Positions 1 through 10,516 of a DNA stretch of 64,000 nucleotides are shown here, one piece after another. Positions within the stretch are counted from its first letter, which is position 1, and every line of letters starts with the position of its first letter. The translations under genes were made by a program, and so were the position numbers. A model generated the notes under the pieces. That model had not been told where the DNA came from and ran no database searches. It saw nothing but the letters and a program-made list of their open reading frames with translations. The DNA comes from Mikania micrantha. Its lineage: Eukaryota; Streptophyta; Magnoliopsida; Asterales; Asteraceae. Location of the stretch: NCBI GenBank assembly GCA_009363875.1, contig CM018683.1, positions 64,832,207 to 64,896,206 of the forward strand, read 5' to 3'.

Positions 1-1798
1 GGTACGCCCCAGGTCACGCGATAATCCCAGGCGATGCACGCGAGGTGGAATGAAAATATCTGGTTTCTTTCTTGCCGCGCGGTACGCCTCAGTTGGCAGC
101 GGGGCGTGGGGCGATGCGCCTGGGTTTGATCTTATCAGAAAATGGTTAAAAGGTCAAGTTTTTTCATCTTATCCTCATTTTATCCTTCTCATCGACGCCA
201 GCCAACATCATTCACGAAAAATCCAGCTCTAAACCATCAAATCTTCATTTTTAAAGCCTCACGACGTTTAGATCGCATCCAGAGACATTAAAACAAGTTC
301 AGATCATCTTTGTATCCGCAGAACTCCTTCAGATTAGGTAATGGTTTATTTTAAACCTTCTGGTTTGATTATGAATGATTAAATCTTAGTTTTGAACGTA
401 ATGATATAGTTAGGGTTGTTGATTATTGCTTAGATGATGGCTAGGATTGATTTTGAGTGACAAACTTGAACTGTTAATGGGTAAATCCTTGTTTTGAGCC
501 GTTGTAATGCCCAGTTTGCATGGAATCATAACAATGGTTATAATGGTTTAAACCATTTGGTTGTGACTATGTATGTGATTAGTTTGATTAATCTTTAACA
601 TGCAATGTGAAAGTTGAATGTTTTAAACTAATCACAATCATTAACATACTCATTGGAACGATTATCTAATGTTTCTGATAACAGTCAGATTAGCATGTTA
701 AACATGGTTATTAAACCTATGCTAATACTACATTGTGATATTCCATGATATTTGGGTAATCAATAACAAGGATTAATCATTTCTAAGCCATTAAACTGTC
801 TAGAGACTATCTTAGCAATTATAATCAACAACATTAACTATTTGGTTAATCTGAGATTATACTGATTAATCAAGTGAGTCATCAATTTAGTATTAGGAAC
901 CTGAATCAGTATAGGTTCCTACATTATCATACATTGTATGATATTACATTAAAATATGTAATTAAATACTAAACATCGTGTTGATGACTGTTAAAGCAAT
1001 GTTTTGGACATTGGACGTTCAAAATGATTTAATCAGCGAGTTAAAACATTAATAACATATCAATCATAAACTAATGCAGAATTTCATCATTAGCCCCAGT
1101 TGCGTGTGTTTCTACTATTTGAGACAGCAAGTGAGTTTCGTACAACCCCTTTCTCTTTATTGTTTTATAAACATCGGGGTAATACTGCAAAATGTTTTCT
1201 GAACATATGATATGCATCACTGATATCTGTGTGATTTCATGTGACTTTTTGTGTGATTTCATGGGATTTTGCCGTTAGTATCTCTATCACAATATCAAAA
1301 GTCCTCATCTCTTGAACTGTATCTAGTGAACCCATGTGGGGCCGAACAGGAATCATTGATAGTACTATTGGCTGACAACCCATTCGCTGGGAGGATTGCA
1401 TCTCCCCTGGTGCGAATGTTTGATACCTGGTTACGAAACGCTTTCTTAATGTTAGTGATAGACATTAAGATTATGAGGCATTAAGATATTTACCGACGGG
1501 TAGTATCTTCGTGAACGAACAACTGTCCGAAAGGAACTAGATACGGGTCCCATGGTTATCATGAACTGAAACTTTGAGAACATACTTATCATATCATATT
1601 GTTTTAAATTAAACTGTCGAACTCACCAGCTTTGTGCTGACGTTTTAAACTTGACATTTTTGCAGGGCAGCGGTAATAATACGGTGAGGATGCACGTCAC
1701 ACTTGTGTAATTAAGAAGTTTAGATTGTGTAATAACTATGTTGTTATTTTACTGTATTGACGAAACCTTTGTATCGAATTTTATTTTAAGTGAATCTG
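1..1798 (+). repeat. A1 5' LTR, first part (outer end outside window)
   Basis: This matches 35047-36800 in the same orientation and the reverse complement of 23605-25739 and 32907-35046. The window opens about 250 bp into the LTR. It contains GC-rich blocks with GGTACGCC and GCGATGCGC motifs (1-130), then AT-rich sequence. The LTR is cut at 1798 by element B and resumes at 13319. A possible intron lies inside it (donor at 338, acceptor AG at 1664-1665; see findings). No protein-coding gene is supported here. Confidence 0.85.
1794..1798. other. Target-site duplication of B, left copy (ATCTG)
   Basis: ATCTG immediately precedes the B LTR and is repeated exactly after the other LTR at 13314-13318. 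Confidence 0.93.
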
Positions 1799-1840
1799 TG
1801 TGACAATCCGACTTTTCGAGTTAACCTTGTTAACCCTCGT

Positions 1841-1920
1841 AGGCCCAATAAGGCCAATGAAGGCCCAATAAGGCCAATGAAGGCCCAATAAGGCCAATGA
1901 AGGCCCAACAAGGCCAAGGA
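1841..1920 (+). repeat. 20-bp minisatellite with GGCCCA motifs in B LTR
   Basis: Four consecutive 20-bp units close to GGCCCAATAAGGCCAATGAA, followed by a degenerate unit. GGCCCA starts at 1842, 1862, 1882, 1902, 1962 and 1981. The 3' LTR has three units at 10559-10618. Confidence 0.9.
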
Positions 1921-2615
1921 AGACCCAGGAAGGTCTAGTAAGGTCCAATGAGACCAAAGTAGGCCCAATGGTATTTAGGAGGCCCAATTGGATAAATCAA
2001 GCTCAAAACTAGTTCAATTGACTCGATTAATGACAATTCGGCAATTCGGATTAACTCCGTTAACTTTAGATTAAACCAAAATGTTATGTTTTTGTTAGAA
2101 ATCAAATCCAAAGGTTTAGAAATTATTGAAATCAGTTTCAATACATTTTAATTGTTAAGTTTAGGTTGGAAATTGATTTAAAGTTTCAATTTTGACCTTA
2201 GAGGTCAAAATTCGAATGGGATTATCAATTAAATTCGGAATTGTTGTCATTATAGTGAAATTGATTGAAGAAACCTTTCAATCATCATTTATTAATGAAT
2301 AGTAACAGCAATCATACGTTATTAGAGCATTAAGTCGTGGAATTAAACTCAAATGACACCCAAGAGTTGTAACCGTAGACACCCATGATCGAATTCGTTA
2401 AATTCGATTATGATATTCACAATTGAGGTTTCCTAACACTTAGTCGGCACATTTAGAGAATACTACAACCAGCAATTTGATTTCAAGAGGCTCGAACAGA
2501 AGATTTGATCGCGAGGGAGGCCGAGCTAGGGCTTATAAGCAATCTACGTTGATTCAACATCAAGCAAGGTAACAAATCCTTCCTACACCACCTAAAACAA
2601 CCGATTAAGCAAACC

Positions 2616-3069
2616 CATATGTTGAATTAGTGTCAAAACATCAAATTGTATGAATTCAAATCCTAGGGTTCATTCTATGAACCGAATTGGGGGATTTCAT
2701 TTAAAAGAGTTCTAGAATCGAATTAAACTGCACCAGCAGCTTCGGAATATGCCATTAAGTGAAACCCATATGATTATTGGATCGGTTAACATCGAATGAT
2801 ATGATTTTTAAATCTAGGGTTCTTGAGTTAAAACCATTTGGGGGTTTTGATCCTAGGGAGTTTAAAAATCAAATTGAATTGCACAGAAAGATTCGGTTTG
2901 GTGTATACATGAAAAATCATATGTTAATTTCAACTAAATACATCGGATTGTATAATTTCAAGTTCTAGGGTTCATGATGAAAAACCGATTGGGGATTTAG
3001 AAGCTATGGAACTTGTGACTCGAATTAATCACCACAGAAGGCTTCGAAATATGGTTTTAAATAAAAACC
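2616..3069 (+). repeat. 151-bp degenerate tandem repeat in B LTR
   Basis: Three diverged units start at 2616, 2767 and 2918, each beginning near CATATG. Each has a CTAGGGTTC box, a GGGGG/GGGGA stretch and a CTTCGGAATATG-like box in the same order. The same array is in the 3' LTR at about 11314-11768. Confidence 0.75.
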
Positions 3070-3364
3070 CTATGTTTTTCGGTTTGAAGTAAATGGATCT
3101 GATCAAGTTGAATTTTTAATTGGATGTTCACGTTCAAAAACTAAATTATCTAATTCGAAGGCTTTGAATTGATGATCCATCGAATTGAAACAACAATTAG
3201 GCTCGGTTTAAGTATTGAAACAGAACCCCTAAGGTTTTGGGGTCGATTGAATTCGAATTGGGGTTCAATCGGGGGTTCTTTGGTTTGGTTTGAGAAATCA
3301 AAGGGGACCCGAACCTGTGTTAGTTAAAACCAAATAGGATGGAGTGTGTTAACAAAAAGCGATG

Positions 3365-3419
3365 TGGGTTAGATGGCAGAGTGTGTGTGTGTTGGGCTGT
3401 TGGTCTCGGGTTCGAGCCC
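3365..3419 (+). promoter_or_regulatory. tRNA/SINE-like Pol III promoter relic (A and B box) in B 5' LTR
   Basis: TGGGTTAGATGG at 3365-3376 resembles a tRNA A box. GGTTCGAGCCC at 3409-3419 fits the B-box consensus GGTTCGANNCC, flanked by CTCGG/CCGGG that could form a T-arm stem. Spacing is within the range seen in plant tRNA-derived SINEs. No full cloverleaf is visible, so this is a relic or chance likeness, not a tRNA gene. The copy at 12063-12117 in the 3' LTR keeps both boxes. Confidence 0.45.
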
Positions 3420-4618
3420 GGGCTTCAACATTTTTGGTTCTTAAAACTAATTTTTAGTTTTAAATCATAACTTCTTCGATCGAACTCCGATTTAACCCGT
3501 TCGAGTTGCGTTGGAACCGTAACGAGAATACGAACGCATTAGAATGATAAAATTCATATTTTAACCCGAAAACGAAATCGCGTATAATTACGATTATTTA
3601 AATAAAATCAAATATGATTTTATTTAAACGATTTCAAAGTCACGCGTATTTACGTATGCACATTTTTGACACTTTAACATACGTGTGTTGACACGTATGT
3701 GATTTCAAGCACAAAACGACATTCCGAATAACACGAAGTTATTGTTTAAACACAGATTCTTCGTAGGAGGATTTCCTACACGAGCTTTTAGTGTGTGATC
3801 ATTCTGCTAAAACCAAAGGTGCGTACACGGCCCCTTTCTTATTTTAAACTGTTTTGGGGGAGAAAACATGTGCAACAAACTGTTTTTAGATACATATCAC
3901 TTGCATGAGTTAGCTGTTTACATTATGTGACAACATATCAACTTGAAAGTCCTTACACACCTCGAACCGTTTAGTTTGCTGTAATGCAAAGCGTGGTAGT
4001 TGGAAATAGATCTATTAGGTTTGACAAACCTCACCTGGTAGATGGGATCTACGCAGGTGTTTGACTGACCAAACACAATTTTACTATTGTTGTGATAGAC
4101 AATAGTGGCAAGGCGAAAACATGCTATAGCATGGCAATCCGTCAGCTTCGGTGTCGAACACTTATGTAAATAGTTTATATGACTAGCTATCATGACTGTG
4201 CATGTGTGATTATGTTATCTACAACTTGATATTCAAACTGTTGTTTTAAACATTGTGAATGCTTAAAACCTGTGTTATGCACCAACCTTTGTGTTGACTT
4301 GATTTACATGTTTTCTCAGGACACTAAGACACAAGCAAGGACAAGCAGGGACTAGGACGTTGAGTCTCATGCATACAGTTCACTTTAGTTGTTGATTTAA
4401 AACATTGAATATTGTATTTATGGTCTTACAACTGTTACATTTTGTTATTAATTTTCAAACGCTTCCGCAAAAGTTAAACTCTGATTTTACAAAATAAGAC
4501 TGAATTATGTTTAAAAGCATATAGAGGTCTTTCGTTATGTCTAATGATCTGAGATCCTGGTTTGTCACGTTCCTAAACGGTGTGATTCCGTTAGTTGAAA
4601 ATTGGGGGTGTGACAGAT

Positions 4619-4630
4619 TGGTATCAGAGC
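4619..4630 (+). other. B primer-binding site (tRNA-iMet)
   Basis: TGGTATCAGAGC lies three bases after the end of the 5' LTR. It is complementary to the 3' end of plant initiator tRNA-Met, the usual minus-strand primer. Confidence 0.9.
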
Positions 4631-6439
4631 CATTGGTTATAGCGAACTAGGTTTGCATTGGTAGACTTAGACTATAACTGTAGGCATTAGACACACTTGC
4701 TTACACGATAGTTTGCATAGCAATTACATATGGTATTATGTAACAAACATGACATCACCATCCACACCTAATAGTGACATAGAACATGAAGTTGTATCAT
4801 CACCAGCATCCAAGAAGAGGCAACCTGAGCCAAAGGATGACATGACTCACTACGATGAGGAGATACACAAACGACTGAGGGAGAATGGCCAGTACTGACG
4901 GTGGATCCCTGATCTCATTCGCAGTTGGGTGCGTGAGGAGCGAGTACCTCTGCCACCTACTTCTGACACTACTACTAGTAGTGGACATTACCTACTCTAA
5001 GATACTCACCATAACAAGCATCTGTAGCTCTTGTTGCACGTACGAATCGGGGGATTCACAACATGTGAGGGGCATCTGGATAGATCACTAGATTACTAGA
5101 GGGACGAAATAGGCCCCATGATTCACTAAAACCAGTCAAGAGATGAAATAGGCTCTGTGACTCACTAAAACAAGTCAAGGGATGAATTAGGCCCTACGAC
5201 TCACTGAAACAAGACAATGAATGAAATAGATCACTAAGGCTCACTTGAACAAGTCAGGGGATGAAATAGGCCCTATGGCCCACTCAATGAGTCAGTCGGT
5301 GAAATAAACTCAATAATTCAAACAATACCATTCCTTAGTTTGGGACTATATCCACTAGTTCCACTAAACTTCTAATTTTGACAAATGATCCATCACTCGT
5401 TACAACACTGACGACAGGTAATAGGGTTGTGCTTCAGCCTTGATAGGAAAACATCAATTTCCATTCTAACTCCTCAACAACATTCTTGTAACTCTTGGTA
5501 TTCCTAGATATACGATTTACAAGAACCACATTCTGAACTCATCAACTGTAAGATGAGAATTCAAACCTAACGCATTGTTACACTTGAAGTGCCACCAAAC
5601 GGACACTATCACTCGAGTTAAGAAGAACTAGAATGATCGTGCGGGAAAGTTTTCCGTCACCGGTGCATACGTAAAGGCGAATTACGTTATTTGAAAACAC
5701 TGGCGACCTTTATTGTGAGTTAACTATCTACTTGGGAATTTATGAGAGATACAATGACTGTAAGGTGGTCAACTCCAAACAACTACATTAACACTCACAC
5801 AATGAATGTCTCGACATCAGATTACATAAGAGAAACACACTCAAGCCGAATAGCTATTCTTGAAGGATCTACACTAAACCCTATAGTGGCATTCAACTCA
5901 AGTAACTATTTCTAGGTATTCTTTTGGATAGACTATCCAATCATATATTATGTGACTATTGTCTGAATCCTGATGTCCTGAATAAACTCTGAATCCCACA
6001 AGACCAAATAGCTCAAGGTAGGAGGAACTAGAATTCTTATGTAAGGTAAATTGACGATCATGGTGCGCAACGTAATCGTGAATTTACAGGTACGCATGAA
6101 TTCTGGCAAATTCTATTGTGAGCCTATTTTTTTTCAAAACGCATACATAAAATATTCACTTATCCTTTATTCTGGTAATTGAAACGAATTCCGTTAACAT
6201 ATCGGGATTCTAACATGACATTCATCAAATTTCCAACCGTAGTTCTGGTTACTCTGTGTTTGAGAAACACTCATAGTGAGATTTTGCACTTCACTTGGAT
6301 AACTTCAAACGTATGTCAAAACATCTACTTGCGAACATCTGTAAGGATTCCCTATCAAACGAGGAACGAAATCTGATTTCATGTGTCTACTGAGCAGAGT
6401 TCTCAATGACCACAACAACAACAAGAAACACTCAAAGGA
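4631..6439 (+). other. B leader and unrecognisable former gag region
   Basis: No intact gag is present. A short open stretch at 4749-4898 encodes a Ser/Pro/acidic peptide resembling in style the leader ORF of family A, but I cannot establish homology. From about 5100 to 5295 there are five degenerate ~39-bp units around GATGAAATAGGCCCTATG. The rest is stop-rich in all plus frames. Either gag decayed beyond recognition or it was replaced by other DNA. Confidence 0.6.
5100..5295 (+). repeat. ~39-bp degenerate tandem repeat in B leader
   Basis: Five diverged units share GATGAAATAGGCCC followed by CTCACT and CAAGTCA. Unit lengths vary by one or two bases. Confidence 0.65.
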
Positions 6440-9400
6440 TGCTTTGGATGCAAGAAGCCAGGGCATTTCAATTGAACCACACTGGTAGTAACAACAAGAG
6501 GAACATAAACAATGGTCTGAGGGGAAAAGCCTTCATGATCATAAGAAGCATAGAGAAAAGCTCGACCTCATTGCAAGTACATATGTGATAAACAAATGTT
6601 ATGATCTGTGTTGTTGGATACTGGAACATAAATGAGCTTTAGATCTAATGAATTTGGTGGAATAACTGCCATAACCTTAACACCATTAGAGGTGGAATAC
6701 ACTGTAGAACTAGCTGATGGCAAGTTAATCATAGTAGAACATATTCTCAAAGACTGTGTCCTAGACTTGATGGGTCAAATACTGGACATAGACCTTATGC
6801 CTATCGCATTAGGCAGTTTTGATGTAGTCATAGGCATGGACTGGTTGTTCAAACACCAGGCTGAAACAGTAGGATATCAAAAGATCGTTTGTATACCGCT
6901 TTCATATGGAGAGACACTGTATGTACAAGGTGAGAAGAGCAGTACGCCACTGCGTCTCATATCTTGTGTGAAAGCACACAAATGTTTGCGTAAAGGTCAT
7001 ACGGTAGTTATAACACTTATAACTGAGAAGAAGGTAGTTGAGAAGAAGATAAAAGACATTCTAGTAATTTGTGAATTTCCTGAAGCATTTCCAGAAGACC
7101 TACCGGGATTACCGCCTATCAAACAGGTGGAATTCCAAATCGACCTTACACAAAACGCAACACCGATAACTAGGGCGCCTTATTGACTTGCATCATTTGA
7201 AATGCAAGAGTTATCTACACAATTGCAAGAGTTGTTGGACAATGGCTTTATACAACCTAGTTTTTCACCGTGGGGAGCTCCAGTTTTGTTTGTTAAGGAG
7301 AAGGACCGGACTTTCCATATGTGTATCGATTACCGGGAACTTAACAAGGTTACTATCAAGAACCGGTATCCGTTACCCAGAATTGACGATCTGTTCGATC
7401 AGTTGCAAGGTTCGAGTTACTACTCGAAGATTGATCTCAGATCGGGTTATCATCAATTAAGAGTTCAAGAAGAAGATATTCTGAAGACAACATTCAGAAC
7501 GCGCTATAGCCATTATGAGTTCTTGGTCATGCCATTTGGGTTGACAAACGCTCCGGCAGTATTTATGGATCTCATGAATCGTGTTTGTAAACCTTATCTT
7601 GATAAGTTTGTCATTGTTTTCATTGATGACATTCTCATCTATTCTCAGACCGAAGAAGAACACGCTGAACAGCTCCGATTGCTACTAGAATTACTGAAAC
7701 AGGAACAATTGTACGCCAAGTTCTCGAAATGTGATTTCTGGATGCGAGAAGTACAATTCTTGGGTCATATAGTTAATGAAAAGGGTATACATGTTGATCC
7801 AGTGAAGATTGAAGCGATTAAGAATTGGGAAGCGCCAAAGACCCCTACCGAGGTACGACAATTCCTTGGTTTGGCGGGTTACTACCAAAGATTCATTGAG
7901 GGATTCTCAAAGATCGCTCAACCACTTACAGCTCTTACGCACAAGGGAACGAAATATAACTGGACGGATAAACAGGAAGCTGCATTCCAGTTATTGGAAC
8001 AGAAACTCTGCAGCGCACCGATTCTGTCCTTACCAGAAGGGACGGAATACTTTGTGGTGTATTGTGATGCATCTACACAGGGTTTGGGATGTGTATTGAT
8101 GCAACGTGATAAAGTGATTGCATATGCTTCAAGGCAGCTACGACCACACGAGAAGAATTACACTACTCATGACTTGGAGTTAGGAGTAGTGGTTTTTGCT
8201 TTGAAGATTTGGAGGCATTACCTGTATGGAACTAAGTGTACTATTTACACTGATCATAAGAGTTAGCAACATATATTTGATCAGAAGGAACTCAACATGA
8301 GACAGCGACGATGGGTTGAGTTGTTGAACGACTACGAATGCGCGATAAAGTATCACCCGGGAAAAGCTAATGTGGTAGCGGATGCTTTAAGCAGAAAAGA
8401 CACATCAACAAGACGGGTTTGTGCACTTATGATGACGATACATACTGACTTACCTGACAAGGTACGCAGTGTTCAGCTCGAGGCTTTGAAAAAGGAAAAC
8501 TTAGTACAAGAATCCTTACGAGGAATGGAAACACAATTGGATGTTAAGTCTGATGGAATTCGTTATTTCATTAATCGACTTGGATACCTTTGTATGGAGG
8601 TTTAAGGGAACTCGTGATAGATGAAGCACACAAGTCCAGATATTCAGTCCATCCGGGATCAGACAAGATGTATCCTAATTTGAAGGCACTATATTGGTGG
8701 CCTCACATGAAAGCTGACATTGCTAAGTACGTTAGCAAATGTTTGACTTGTTTGAAAGTCAAAGTTGAATATCATTAATCATCTAGTTTGCTACAACAAC
8801 TAGAATTACCAATGTGGAAATGGGAACAGATTTCGATGGACTTTATTACTAAGTTACCCCGTACACCTAGTGATTGTGATACGATATGGGTAATTGTTGA
8901 TCGATTAACGAAATCTGCACATTTCTTAGCAATCAAGGAAACCGATAAGATGGAGAAACTGACTCGCATTTACATCAAGGAAGTGGTAGCACGGCATGGC
9001 GTGCCCATCTCTATCATATCAGATCGGGATGCCCGATTTACTTCCAACTTTTGGAAATCTTTCCATAAGTCTTTGGGAATTCGTTTGGATGTGAGTACCG
9101 CATATCATCCATAGAACGTACGATTCAAACGCTCGAGGATATGTTACGAGCTTGTGTAATTGACTTTGGTGATAGTTGGGAAAACCACTTACCGTTAGTG
9201 GAATTATCTTATAACAACAGTTATCATACGAGTATTCAAGCAGCACCGTTTGAAGCTTTGTATGGTCGCAAATGTCGTTCACCAGTTTGTTGGGCTGAGA
9301 TTGGAGACAGTCAGATTACAGGACCTGAACTGGTGCACGAGACGACAAAGAAGATAGTTCAAATCCGGAACCGTATGGCAGCGGCTCGGGATCGACAGAA

Positions 9401-9887
9401 GAGTTATGCTTACAAACGTCGTAAACCGTTGGAATTTCAAGTAGGAGACCGAGTTCTTCTAAAAGTATCACCTTGGAAAGGTGTGATACGATTCGGCAAG
9501 CGCGGAAAGCTTAGTCCACGTTACGTAGGACCTTTTGAGATTCTGAAAAGGATTGGTCCGGTGGCGTATCAACTCAAGTTACCGGATGAACTCAGTGGAG
9601 TTCATGATGTTTTTCACGTATCGAACTTAAAGAAATGTCTTTCTGATGAGACATTGATTGTACGGTTGGAAGAAATACAAGTAGATGAACAGTTAAGATT
9701 CATTGAAGAACCTGCAGAAATCATGGACCGAGAGGTCAAACAACTGAAGCAAAGCAAGATTCCGATAGTCAAAGTTCGATGGAATTCAAGACGTGGTCCT
9801 GAATTCACATGGGAACGGGAAGACCAAATGATGAAGAAATATCCTCATCTATTCAAAACAACTACAAACACTGAGAGCACACGTTAA
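6440..9887 (+). pseudogene. B gag-NC end, protease, RT, RNase H, integrase (broken pol)
   Basis: Frame 2 opens with a decayed zinc knuckle (6440-6475: CX2C and H kept, last Cys lost), then protease with its catalytic DTG at 6617-6625 followed two codons later by a stop (6629). Protease downstream motif VVIGMDWL is present at about 6820. RT (7202-7900) has the FIDD active site; RNase H follows. A stop at 7184 separates protease from RT and another at 8264 interrupts RNase H. A frameshift near 8600 precedes the integrase HHCC zinc domain. A stop at 8776 and a small deletion near 9112, removing the segment around the third catalytic acid, break the integrase core. The C-terminal segment (9141-9887) is open and ends with a chromodomain-like WNSRRGPEFTWER motif, suggesting a chromovirus (Tekay-like) lineage. 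Confidence 0.9.
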
Positions 9888-9922
9888 ATTTCGGGACGAA
9901 ATTTCCTTCAACAAGGGGATGA
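9886..9922 (+). promoter_or_regulatory. Palindrome plus first polypurine tract of B
   Basis: AAATTTCGGGACGAAATTT (9886-9904) is a perfect 8-bp inverted repeat with a GGA centre, overlapping the pol stop codon. CAACAAGGGGATGA (9909-9922) follows. The same arrangement recurs immediately before the real 3' LTR (10480-10516) and, in family A, at 25740-25775. Confidence 0.75.
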
Positions 9923-10479
9923 AGTGATGCTTTCACACATCAACACTGCAAATTTCAAACTGTAAGCACAAACATTTTATTTATTCAATTGATTTTGTTA
10001 CAAACATTTGTGCTACATTTTCAATTGATTTTGTTACAAACATTTGTGCTACATTATATCCTATATATTTTATGTGCTACATTTCATATGTTACATGTTA
10101 TGGTAGTACATACATGATTGGTTACACACATTTTGCTATGTGCGGGGTTGCATAGTACAAACGGTTATAGACACTCACTATGTGTGAGGTTACACAACAC
10201 ACATTTTGCTATGTGCGGGGTTACATAGTACAAACAGTTTTAGACACTCACTATGTGTGAGGTTACACAACACAGTATGATCAAACACAAACAGTCACAG
10301 TTAGGTGAACTAACTAGTATACACGCAAACAGTCACATTGAACGATCACAATTGAGTTGTGATGTTGCAAGCATTAGACTTTGTGTGTGAGTACACACAA
10401 GCACACAGAATGATCAAATCACACTAACACGTACGATTCAAACTCGTAAGTAGTTTCCTAACTACTCCTAACACTTACT
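9923..10479 (+). other. Non-coding segment between two polypurine copies of B
   Basis: About 560 bp with no coding potential. It holds a short duplication with a TTTGTGCTACATT core (about 9990-10055) and two copies of a 73-bp unit (about 10125-10270; TTTTGCT starts at 10131 and 10204). Many short ACACA/TGTGTG stretches follow. Confidence 0.7.
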
Positions 10480-10516
10480 AATTTTCGGGACGAAAATTCC
10501 TTCAACAAGGGGATGA
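10480..10516 (+). promoter_or_regulatory. Second palindrome plus functional polypurine tract of B
   Basis: AATTTTCGGGACGAAAATT (10480-10498) keeps perfect pairing although both arms differ from the first copy. The purine-rich AACAAGGGGATGA (10504-10516) abuts the 3' LTR and is the likely plus-strand primer. Confidence 0.8.

Larger units (their letters stand above)
1799..4615 (+). repeat. B 5' LTR (2817 bp)
   Basis: TG...CA termini, with the near-identical partner at 10517-13313. Internal structure includes four 20-bp GGCCCA-containing units (1841-1920), three 151-bp degenerate tandem units (2616-3069), a tRNA-like promoter relic (3365-3419), a perfect 14-bp hairpin with a 4-base loop (3597-3628) and a 9-bp palindrome around ACGT cores (3678-3699). 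Short open frames on either strand are repeated in the 3' LTR only because the LTRs are duplicates. I do not call them genes. Confidence 0.93.

Noticed and set aside
1269..1484. A 71-codon ORF in the A LTR, open in all four LTR copies (also 24043-24258, 33345-33560, and extended at 36193-36483)
   Set aside because: The copies are too alike for openness to be informative, it lies inside a non-coding LTR and has no recognisable protein features.
3361..3430. A tRNA gene
   Set aside because: A- and B-box-like words exist but no acceptor or anticodon arms can be folded from the surrounding bases.
3918..4193. Minus-strand 91-codon ORF in the B LTR, repeated at 12616-12891
   Set aside because: It is identical only because the two LTRs are duplicates. 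No start context, domain or constraint could be shown.
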